DNA from: Thermoplasmata archaeon | Lineage (GTDB): Archaea > Thermoplasmatota > Thermoplasmata > SG8-5 | Direction: 5' to 3' | DNA length: 6,207 nucleotides | NCBI GenBank assembly: GCA_030655715.1 | Contig: JAUSPR010000271.1 | Location: 1 to 6,207 of the forward strand | Shown here: in pieces, positions 1 through 5,416 of the stretch | Layout of the letters: every line of letters begins with the position of its first letter | How positions within the stretch are numbered: position 1 is the stretch's first letter | The notes under the pieces: generated by a model | What the model was told of the DNA's origin: nothing | What the model saw: only the letters and a program-made list of their open reading frames with translations | The model's database searches: none | Translations under genes and position numbers: made by a program

Positions 1-240
1 TGCCAAATCGGGAATCGGGAATATGATTGGTTATTGAAGCGTTGGGAATCGGGAATCCAGGTTGATGAATATTAGATAGGGAATCGGTGACAGGTTCAAT
101 GGCTGTTCCTGGCAGCCATTCCGTACGATTCCCCATTCCCCTACAACCTAATTCCATCCAATTTCCCATTTCCCATTCCCAGAATACAAAATTCCTATGG
201 GGCAAACTTCAGAAGACTGAACTCTTAGATTATTGGAGAT
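1..240. repeat. Non-coding region with GGGAATC heptamer repeats
   Basis: No credible gene is visible here. GGGAATC-type heptamers occur on the + strand at 10-16 and 17-22 (last base lost), as an exact tandem pair at 44-57, and once at 79-85. The opposite orientation follows: GATTCCCCATTCCCC at 127-141 and a run of TTTCCC/ATTCCC units at 161-180. The reading frame of the downstream GTPase stays open through this stretch but encodes only repeat-derived residues. These look like short intergenic repeats of unknown role. The upstream gene is outside the window. Confidence 0.7.
79..133. repeat. Nested inverted repeat (possible hairpin)
   Basis: Two perfect inverted repeats are nested. The outer arms are GGGAATCG at 79-86 and CGATTCCC at 126-133. 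The inner arms are AATGGCTG at 98-105 and CAGCCATT at 113-120, around a 7-base loop (106-112). The outer arms coincide with heptamer repeat units, so repeats in opposite orientation may have created the structure. It could be a cruciform or RNA hairpin, or a 3' element of a gene before the window. No T-run follows directly, so it is not a convincing terminator. Confidence 0.5.
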
Positions 241-242
241 GT

Positions 243-250
243 TTTATATA
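243..250 (+). promoter_or_regulatory. TATA box of the NOG1-type GTPase gene
   Basis: TTTATATA at 243-250 is a good archaeal TATA box. Archaeal transcription normally starts about 26 bases downstream of its centre. That falls at about 272-273, exactly the A of the ATG chosen for the GTPase, so the mRNA is probably leaderless. No SD sequence precedes that ATG, which agrees. Confidence 0.7.
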
Positions 251-272
251 TAGAACGCAAGTTGGCAACCCG

Positions 273-1235
273 ATGAAAGAAGTTCCCACAATAATGAGCA
301 GCCAGGAAATTCTGGACAAGGCATTTCGCCGTGTGAAGAAGGTAATGGTCACAGACCTTACCGGCACCAGGAAAACCAAGGCCGAGGCCATGGGCAGGCT
401 GAGCGCGCTTTCCCATACAATATCGGCAGTTCTCAAGAAATATGTTCGGACCTTTCCGTCACTGGATCAGGTGCATCCTTTTGAGAGGGAACTCATCGAT
501 ATTACTGTCGGATTGGACGAGCTCAGGCACAGCCTGGGAGCCATTGATTGGGCGAGAAAGACCACTGAAGGCATTCACAAATCCGAGACTGCCAGGATAA
601 AATCCTCCTCTTCCAAAACAGATATAATGAACGCTCAGAATTCAGCATATGGGCGAATTTCCTCAGTTATGAACAGGGTTTCCGGAGAACTTGAATTCCT
701 GAACCAGGCCAGGGACAAGCTGCGCGACATGCCAAGCATAAATGCCGAAGAGATTGTGATTGTTGTGGCAGGGTGCCCAAATGTCGGCAAATCCCAGATT
801 GTGGAGCGCATATCCAGCGGCAAACCGATTATTGCCTGTTACCCGTTCACTACAAAAGGCGTCTCAATTGGTCACCTTCAAGTGGGATATGACCGCGTTC
901 AGGTTATGGACACGCCCGGTCTGCTTGACAGGGAACTAGAAGCCAGAAACAAGATAGAGCTTCAGGCAATTGCCGCGCTGGAACATCTCGCAAATATCGT
1001 GATTTATGTTTTCGATCCGTCTGAAACCTGTGGTTACACAATCGAGACACAGAAAAATCTTCGGGACCAGATAATCGCAACCTTCCCGAATGTTCCCTCG
1101 ATTATGGTGTCAAACAAGTCTGACCTTACCCAGTCCGAACTCGGCATAAACATCTCTGCAAGCAACGGAAATGGCGTCGAAGAACTTGTTTCTGCCATAG
1201 AAAATGCAGTGAAAATTGCACTTATAGGGACATGA
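273..1235 (+). CDS. NOG1-family GTPase (ribosome assembly GTP-binding protein)
   Basis: 320-residue GTPase of the Obg/NOG1 class. It has an N-terminal helical region (about 1-160) followed by a G domain. Visible G motifs are G1 GCPNVGKS (167-174), G2 in YPFTTKG (190-196), G3 DTPGLLDR (213-220), G4 NKSD (281-284) and G5 SAS (295-297). YPFTTKG, DTPGLLDR and the following RNKIELQAIAAL (225-236) are typical of NOG1 proteins, which in eukaryotes act in 60S subunit assembly. A role in 50S assembly or rRNA binding here is inferred by homology. The length is near that of other archaeal members, which lack the long eukaryotic C-terminal region. The frame is open back to base 87, but the ATG at 273 is preferred because of the TATA box 26 bases upstream; an ATG at 294 is the alternative. 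The residue after GKS is Gln rather than the usual Ser/Thr. Confidence 0.92.
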   Translation: MKEVPTIMSSQEILDKAFRRVKKVMVTDLTGTRKTKAEAMGRLSALSHTISAVLKKYVRTFPSLDQVHPFERELIDITVGLDELRHSLGAIDWARKTTEGIHKSETARIKSSSSKTDIMNAQNSAYGRISSVMNRVSGELEFLNQARDKLRDMPSINAEEIVIVVAGCPNVGKSQIVERISSGKPIIACYPFTTKGVSIGHLQVGYDRVQVMDTPGLLDRELEARNKIELQAIAALEHLANIVIYVFDPSETCGYTIETQKNLRDQIIATFPNVPSIMVSNKSDLTQSELGINISASNGNGVEELVSAIENAVKIALIGT

Positions 1236-1380
1236 AATCATGTCGAAATAATCATTTATACCTGAGTTGAAATATAAAGATTAATATTATTCCAGCTTGC
1301 ATATACTTTTTCAAAACTTCTGATTAGTATTAAAGGTGCTTTTCGACTGGTATGAATTCTCATTTTCAAATAGAACTATA

Positions 1381-1430
1381 GAAATAGAAACATTTATATA
1401 TCTCTTTGAAATACAAACTTTTATATATCT
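1381..1430 (+). promoter_or_regulatory. Tandemly duplicated TATA/BRE element
   Basis: Two 23-base copies, 1381-1403 and 1408-1430, start 27 bases apart and match at 21 of 23 positions. They differ at the 7th base (G/C) and the 12th base (A/T). Each contains a purine-rich BRE-like segment (GAAAC or CAAAC) followed by TTTATATA (1393-1400 and 1420-1427). The second box predicts a start near 1450, which leaves a leader of about 12 bases containing the SD. The first box would start transcription inside the second copy. The duplication may be two alternating promoters, or an operator whose proximal copy overlaps the core promoter. Confidence 0.7.
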
Positions 1431-1450
1431 AAGGTAAAATATAACCGGAC

Positions 1451-1455
1451 GGTGA
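1451..1455 (+). promoter_or_regulatory. Shine-Dalgarno site of the regulator gene
   Basis: GGTGA lies 6 bases before the ATG at 1462 and matches part of the archaeal GGAGGTGA consensus. It supports this start codon. Confidence 0.6.
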
Positions 1456-1461
1456 AAAACA

Positions 1462-1830
1462 ATGTCTGCAAGGACTTCACTCACAAAAAAAGACGAAGCA
1501 ATAATTGACCACATGGTGGCAGCCGGAATTCCGAAGAACATGGCAAAGACACTGGCAGTGCTCAGCGACGGCGATGAAATCATATCCGTAAGGATTGAAG
1601 GCATCACAGCGCTCAGGCAGCCGGAAGTCTCCATAGTCATGCAGGATCTCCGGGACCGCAAGTGGGTCAAGAAACGCGACCTCAAGAAAGAGGGCAAGGG
1701 GAGGCCGGTACACGCCTATAAGCTGGCGATGCCGTTCCAGAAAATTGTGGAAATAATAGAAAAGGATGAACGCAGGAAGATCAAGGACATAGAGTCAAAT
1801 ATCGCAGCTCTGAAAAAGCTCGTTAAATAA
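1462..1830 (+). CDS. Small archaeal winged-helix transcriptional regulator
   Basis: 122-residue basic protein with the features of a small archaeal winged helix-turn-helix regulator. Helices at about 8-36 (KKDEAIIDHM, PKNMAKTLAVLS) lead to a probable recognition helix containing LRQPEVSIVMQDLRDR (51-66). A charged wing follows (about 69-88, with KKEGKGRP before the final strand). Residues 91-122 form a highly charged amphipathic helix likely to mediate dimerisation. The LRQPEVS segment recalls the archaeal predicted regulators grouped near the ArsR/MarR/TrmB-like wHTH families; exact family assignment is not possible by eye. There is no ligand-binding domain and no cysteine metal site, so the signal it senses is unknown. 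It has its own duplicated promoter, which makes autoregulation plausible. Its stop overlaps rpiA's stop by 8 bases in convergent orientation. The start at 1462 is supported by GGTGA and TATA spacing. Confidence 0.85.
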   Translation: MSARTSLTKKDEAIIDHMVAAGIPKNMAKTLAVLSDGDEIISVRIEGITALRQPEVSIVMQDLRDRKWVKKRDLKKEGKGRPVHAYKLAMPFQKIVEIIEKDERRKIKDIESNIAALKKLVK

Positions 1831-2512
1831 CCTGTTCCATGATTTTGATGCCATCCTTGGTTCCCAGGATAGCCTTGGTAGCTGTACCCAGGAAAAGTCC
1901 GTTCTCCACTACCCCAGGAATGAGATTTAGCTCCGCTTCCAGTTTGCGCGGTTCTCGTATAGATTCGAATTTACAGTCGATAATATAGTTGCCATTATCG
2001 CTTTGAAAAGTATGGCCGTTTCTGATGCGCAGAGTGGCTTCCTGACACATTTCATCCAGCTTTGATTTTACCGTGGCAAGAGCGAATGGCAGTACCTCAA
2101 CTGGAAGAGGGGATTTCGTGCCAAGTATTGTGACGCTTTTTGAATCATCGGCTACAATAATCACCTGCTTGGAGACCGAGGCTACGACCTTTTCCCTGAG
2201 AAGCGCGCCCCCCATCCCTTTTATCAGGTCAAGGTTCGGCGCCACCTCATCGGCACCGTCGATTGTAACGTCAATGGCTTGGTATTCGTCCAGGGTGCCC
2301 AGTTTGATGCCGTCTGAAACAGCTAATTTCTCCGTGGCCTTGGACGTTGGAATACCGATAATTTCCAATTCTCCTGTTCTGACAAGCTGGGCAAGTTTGA
2401 GTATCGTGTAATAAACCGTTGAGCCTGTGCCGAGGCCCACAACCATGCCGCTGCTCACGGATTCTGCGGCTTTTTCTCCTGCCAGTTTCTTCAAGGATTC
2501 TGCGTTTTGCAT
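1823..2512 (-). CDS. rpiA: Ribose-5-phosphate isomerase A
   Basis: 229-residue cytoplasmic enzyme that interconverts ribose 5-phosphate and ribulose 5-phosphate (pentose phosphate and nucleotide sugar supply). The length is normal for RpiA. Diagnostic motifs are the phosphate-binding GLGTGST (26-32), IDGADEV (84-90), IKGMGGALLREK (97-108) and the C-terminal PGVVENGLFLG (199-209). Lining up with the E. coli enzyme at an offset of four residues places the catalytic residues as D85, D88, K98 and E107, all present. One oddity is Met100, where the usual motif is KGGG. A strong GGAGG lies 8 bases before the ATG. No clear TATA box is visible in the repeat-filled upstream region, so it may use a weak promoter there or be read through from uspA, 206 bases upstream on the same strand. 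It converges on the regulator gene with overlapping stops. Confidence 0.96.
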   Translation of the reverse strand: MQNAESLKKLAGEKAAESVSSGMVVGLGTGSTVYYTILKLAQLVRTGELEIIGIPTSKATEKLAVSDGIKLGTLDEYQAIDVTIDGADEVAPNLDLIKGMGGALLREKVVASVSKQVIIVADDSKSVTILGTKSPLPVEVLPFALATVKSKLDEMCQEATLRIRNGHTFQSDNGNYIIDCKFESIREPRKLEAELNLIPGVVENGLFLGTATKAILGTKDGIKIMEQVI

Positions 2513-2520
2513 AATTTATG

Positions 2521-2525
2521 CCTCC
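2521..2525 (-). promoter_or_regulatory. Shine-Dalgarno site of rpiA
   Basis: CCTCC on the + strand reads GGAGG on the minus strand, 8 bases upstream of the rpiA ATG. It is a perfect core match to the 16S 3' end and fixes the start codon. Confidence 0.75.
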
Positions 2526-2535
2526 GTAATTTTAG

Positions 2536-2563
2536 ATTTGTTAATTGTAAATTTGTTAATTGT
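2536..2563. repeat. 13-base direct repeat near rpiA start
   Basis: ATTTGTTAATTGT occurs at 2536-2548 and again at 2551-2563, a period of 15. It belongs to the same AT-rich block as the larger repeat next to it and lies just upstream of the rpiA ribosome binding site, where a promoter would be expected. Confidence 0.65.
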
Positions 2564-2580
2564 TGCTGGCAATTTGTCGT

Positions 2581-2675
2581 TCCGTCAATTACCAAATTGA
2601 AAATTACCCAATTTAAAATCGTCAATCCGTCAATTACCAAATTGAAAATTACCCAATTACCAAATCGACAATCGT
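2581..2675. repeat. Two tandem copies of a ~45-base AT-rich unit
   Basis: An exact 33-base match starts at TCCGTCAATTACC and ends at ACCCAATT. It lies at 2581-2613 and again at 2626-2658, a period of 45. The bases after each copy are also related (AAATCGTCAATC and AAATCGACAATC), so the unit is about 45 bases and the second copy decays at about 2675. It sits in the uspA-rpiA gap. Internally it is built from AATTACC/CAAATTG words, the AT-rich counterpart of the heptamers at 1-180. Only two copies exist, so it is not a CRISPR. It may be an intergenic repeat or a tandem regulatory site. Confidence 0.8.
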
Positions 2676-2718
2676 GCATAATATCGAACCTATATCGCGC
2701 CAATGCTCTAAAATCTAT

Positions 2719-3123
2719 CTATTTTATTATGAGGACGGCGCGGTCAGCGTTTCTGGCGACCTTTTCTGCAACACTACCAAGCGCGAATTTTCCAATTTTG
2801 CTCATTCCCACTGACCCAATGAGGATGAGGCTGCATTCAAGTTCTTTCGCGAAGTGAATTATCTCATCCGCGATATCGCCTTCCCTGACTACGGCTATCG
2901 CTTTCTTCCCTCTGGCTTTAATAATATCCACAGATTGATTGACAATATCCTGTGCCATTGACTTGGGGACATCGGGACCAATATCATTGAATTCCTGGAG
3001 AATGGCCGTTGGAATCACGTATAGCACAACTATCTCATCATCGTCACCGGCCATGCTGATAGCCTTGTCCAGAGCCTTTCTGGAATGTTCCGAGCCATCA
3101 CAGGCTACAAGCATCCTGCCCAT
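2719..3123 (-). CDS. Universal stress protein, ATP-binding UspA type
   Basis: 134-residue single-domain UspA protein, the usual length. It opens with the first beta strand and acidic loop MLVACDGSEHS (4-14) and ends with the nucleotide-binding signature G-2x-G-9x-G-S in IGSVGMSKIGKFALGS, followed by VAEKVARNADRAVLII. This is the full motif of ATP-binding members such as MJ0577, so it probably binds ATP and forms homodimers in the cytoplasm; its target is unknown. The frame is open upstream to 3174, but the TATA box at 3149-3156 lies inside that extension and starts transcription near 3127. The ATG at 3123 is therefore the start, on a nearly leaderless mRNA without SD. A GC hairpin separates it from the secreted-protein gene upstream. 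rpiA follows on the same strand after 206 bases. Confidence 0.93.
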   Translation of the reverse strand: MGRMLVACDGSEHSRKALDKAISMAGDDDEIVVLYVIPTAILQEFNDIGPDVPKSMAQDIVNQSVDIIKARGKKAIAVVREGDIADEIIHFAKELECSLILIGSVGMSKIGKFALGSVAEKVARNADRAVLIIK

Positions 3124-3148
3124 GTTATTATGAAACGATGGAATGGTA

Positions 3149-3156
3149 TTTATAAA
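3149..3156 (-). promoter_or_regulatory. TATA box of uspA
   Basis: TTTATAAA, palindromic and so the same on both strands, lies about 30 bases upstream of the uspA ATG at 3123. A start about 26 bases away falls at about 3127, giving a leader of only a few bases. No SD is present between the box and the ATG. Confidence 0.65.
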
Positions 3157-3180
3157 TATTGAAACAAAATACAAAAATGG

Positions 3181-3213
3181 AAAATGTGCCGCCAGTCATG
3201 CTGGCGGCATTTT
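3181..3213 (-). terminator. GC-rich hairpin with flanking T-runs
   Basis: Perfect stem GCCGCCAG (3188-3195) and CTGGCGGC (3201-3208) with a 5-base loop, extended by a T-A pair (3187/3209). AAAA (3181-3184) and TTTT (3210-3213) flank it, so a T-run follows the stem on both strands. It begins 17 bases after the stop of the secreted-protein gene and sits just before the uspA promoter. It is well placed to end the long transcript and insulate uspA. This bacterial-style hairpin is not the usual archaeal terminator, where a U-run alone often suffices. Confidence 0.7.
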
Positions 3214-3225
3214 CTTCGTTCAGCA

Positions 3226-5409
3226 TCAGGCCGTCTCGATGCTGATTGTGATTGCACCCCAGTAAATACCTTCTTTGGTACCTGCCTGAACCGTGACCCA
3301 CCATTCAAGTTCTGTGAAAGTGAACACACCCCATATCGGTCCGATGTAGTTCGTGATATTGGGGCCTGTCGCGTTTGTTCCATTGTTGGGCGGTGTTATC
3401 GGAGTTACTGTTTGTCCCCATACGTATAAGGGCACATCCTCACCCGTGAAATATGCTTGCAGGTCTATATCGGAATTGGCTGCCGTCGCATTGGGGCACA
3501 TGTTATGGACCGAGACATTCTGTGCCCAAATCCAGTTCCCTGTGGTATTGGCACCGTTCTCGTGGAGATGCGGTACCGAGACATTGACATAGTAATCAGT
3601 GTTGGCCGAGTAAGAGATATGGCTGTGTGTTGTCATCACATTGTTAATCGTACCCGGTGGCGCGTTTCCTGATGGGTTCCCTGACACCAAGACCGATACT
3701 TCTTCATTGACTCCGAACTCACCGTAGCTTGTATTGGCTGCGGTGATGCTGTCCCAGTCCCTCACGGTAATGCTGAAGTCCCAGCTATTTGCGTCCCTGA
3801 GTGAGTCGGTCTTGAGCGGTCCATATGCCGCGTCTCCACTCCCCCAACCGCTTCCATCGGCGCTTCTTATCTGGTTACCGAGCCAGACCGGAATTCGGAC
3901 TGTGTGGTTGTTCCGTAAATCTCCAGAAGCGTATGGGGTGTTCATGTCAATGTCGGTGACAAGACCAGTTGTTACTTCCAGTTCGGGTGTATTTGGATAA
4001 TACACAACTGCATTAGCGGTGCCGGCACGCCATGTAAGTCTGAATGCCAGGTTTCGTGTGGTGTCGTCCACCGCAGGATAAGCAGTTTCCGGGGCACCTC
4101 CTCCGATTTTACCGTCATCGTACCATGCTTCCACTACGACCTCGCACTCGGTCCAGCCCTCGGTGTAGTTCGCCAGTAGCGTGAACCAGTAATTGGAGTC
4201 AGGAGCAACCTGCTGGTCCAACCTGGAGGTGAAAGCAGCGTCTGTGTCATTGAATCCTATCCAGTATAACTTTGGGAACACAGCGTTGGCCGTTATTGTG
4301 GTACTCTGGTCTGAGAGTTGTATATGGGCGACGACTCCACCGCTTGATGTCGGGATGAACACGAACTTCGGGCTTGCCGGCGGTTTAATTGCACCGCAAT
4401 AGTAGGTTGGCTCGGTTGCATCAGTGTGCCCCAGTATCATTGTCGGGTTGGAATCGTAATAACGGTAGTACACTCCCTTCGTAGCGTTCTTGCCGAAAAT
4501 GCCTGCCTCGTTCCATCCGTCTGAGTCCCATGCGACGTCATAATAAATGTTGGGGGTGGAGGAATCCTCGATGACCTTCCATGTCAGGTGGGTGGCATTA
4601 TGTGCTCTGACTGTGTAAACGCCATCCCCTACAGCGAGTCCGTAATTCTTCCCTGGATTCCAGTCAATCGAATACAGGTTGGGTATATTTAACGACGTCA
4701 CAGTTTCCTTAATTGTGAAACCACTGCCCAAGGGTGCTATGTCTGAGTAGAGCACTCCCGCCCTACTTCCAATCTTGTTGTATGCTGCGATGTAGAATCT
4801 ATCATCAACGGTATTGAATGAGGTTGAATTAATGGCTGACCATACAGTAGGTGTAGTAGGAAGGGCATAAGTAAACCATTTATTGTCACTTTTGTTGTAA
4901 GCGTGCATCTTGGAACCTACTACCAAAGACTCTCCGACCAACACATTGCCCATGTCATCGGCTTCTATTGCAGACATTGCGGTGATTGGCTTACTGGCAC
5001 CCGGGGCTGCAGTTGCAGCATTACCGTCTCTCGGCATGAAATATATAGTGTCTGTCGGGCTTCCAGTTTTGTCTCCGCAGAACCAGAATTGTCCTGTCTT
5101 GTTATCCCATGTCACTGAGAATAATATCTGTGAGTTTGTTGGAGTGGATATCCCCTGCCATGCATCTGTGTATCCGCTGTATACCCAGGCATTGAAGTCC
5201 GCGCTTGTCTGTTTGCCAACGACCACGCAATATTTACCAGTGTTATCCCATGTGACATCTTTCGGTGTGAACGCTGTACCCCAGGGCAGATCTGCGGGTC
5301 CGAGTATCTCGATGAAACCTGCCTTGGCATTCTGCGGCGCCACCATTGCAAAACTCACAGCCACCATTGCAAATACAATAGCTATGCTCATTAATCTTTT
5401 AAACTCCAT
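3226..5409 (-). CDS. Secreted protein with a predicted seven-bladed beta-propeller and beta-rich C-terminal half
   Basis: 727-residue exported protein of no family I can name. Residues 1-30 are a classic Sec signal peptide: KR near the start, a hydrophobic core, then AKA before a likely cut at 30/31. Residues 31-360 contain seven related segments starting near 51, 97, 145, 190, 245, 289 and 336. Each has an aromatic/hydrophobic strand with a W-(D/N) turn and ends in a short strand often closed by G, for example VTWDNTGKYCVVVG and IDWNPGKNYGLAVG. The spacing of 44-55 residues fits a seven-bladed propeller. Residues 361-727 are beta-rich, with Trp/Tyr-rich strands (CEVVVEAWYDDG, LAFRLTW, WDFSITVRDWD), as in Ig-like or beta-sandwich domains. 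There are sixteen N-X-S/T sequons, three of them clustered at 676-686. No C-terminal membrane helix, PGF-CTERM-like tail or lipobox is seen, so it is probably released or held non-covalently. GAGGAGG precedes the ATG; a hairpin follows the stop. Substrate and role are unknown. Confidence 0.9.
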   Translation of the reverse strand: MEFKRLMSIAIVFAMVAVSFAMVAPQNAKAGFIEILGPADLPWGTAFTPKDVTWDNTGKYCVVVGKQTSADFNAWVYSGYTDAWQGISTPTNSQILFSVTWDNKTGQFWFCGDKTGSPTDTIYFMPRDGNAATAAPGASKPITAMSAIEADDMGNVLVGESLVVGSKMHAYNKSDNKWFTYALPTTPTVWSAINSTSFNTVDDRFYIAAYNKIGSRAGVLYSDIAPLGSGFTIKETVTSLNIPNLYSIDWNPGKNYGLAVGDGVYTVRAHNATHLTWKVIEDSSTPNIYYDVAWDSDGWNEAGIFGKNATKGVYYRYYDSNPTMILGHTDATEPTYYCGAIKPPASPKFVFIPTSSGGVVAHIQLSDQSTTITANAVFPKLYWIGFNDTDAAFTSRLDQQVAPDSNYWFTLLANYTEGWTECEVVVEAWYDDGKIGGGAPETAYPAVDDTTRNLAFRLTWRAGTANAVVYYPNTPELEVTTGLVTDIDMNTPYASGDLRNNHTVRIPVWLGNQIRSADGSGWGSGDAAYGPLKTDSLRDANSWDFSITVRDWDSITAANTSYGEFGVNEEVSVLVSGNPSGNAPPGTINNVMTTHSHISYSANTDYYVNVSVPHLHENGANTTGNWIWAQNVSVHNMCPNATAANSDIDLQAYFTGEDVPLYVWGQTVTPITPPNNGTNATGPNITNYIGPIWGVFTFTELEWWVTVQAGTKEGIYWGAITISIETA
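5320..5409 (-). other. Signal peptide of the secreted protein
   Basis: Thirty residues: a charged start (MEFKR), an uninterrupted hydrophobic core from about residue 7 to 24, a short polar stretch (PQN), then A28-K29-A30, which fits the -3/-1 rule for signal peptidase I. There is no lipobox cysteine and no twin arginine, so Sec export is inferred. Confidence 0.85.
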
Positions 5410-5416
5410 TCTTAAT

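Larger units (their letters stand above)
1236..1461. other. AT-rich intergenic region before the regulator gene
   Basis: These 226 bases lie between two + strand genes and hold no credible coding sequence. Shortly after the GTPase stop there is another TATA-like run, CATTTATA at 1253-1260, preceded by GAAATAAT. A short T5 tract at 1307-1311 is the only terminator-like element for the GTPase, and it is weak. The last 80 bases carry the duplicated promoter element listed separately. The distance and the strong promoters argue that the regulator is transcribed independently of the GTPase. Confidence 0.5.

Noticed and set aside
87..272. 62-residue N-terminal extension of the GTPase from a GTG at 87
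   Set aside because: It translates the intergenic heptamer repeats, lies upstream of the TATA box at 243-250, and has no resemblance to the NOG1 N-terminus.
1311..1697. 128-residue minus-strand open frame opposite the regulator
   Set aside because: It is antisense to the winged-helix gene and its duplicated promoter; its hydrophobic segments follow from the complementary codons.
2581..2658. Possible CRISPR from the 33-base repeat
   Set aside because: There are only two copies separated by 12 bases, the copies are AT-rich, the spacing is too short for a spacer, and no cas gene is present.
2491..2703. 70-residue minus-strand open frame over the uspA-rpiA gap
   Set aside because: It is made of the translated 45-base tandem repeat (NWVIFNLVIDG twice) and overlaps the rpiA start; no ribosome binding site supports it.
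2507..2857. 116-residue plus-strand open frame from the rpiA start into uspA
   Set aside because: It is antisense to uspA and made largely of the translated repeat (NPSITKLKITQ), with no family resemblance.
3124..3174. 17-residue N-terminal extension of UspA
   Set aside because: It would place the start upstream of the TATA box at 3149-3156, and UspA proteins begin directly with the MLVACDGS strand.
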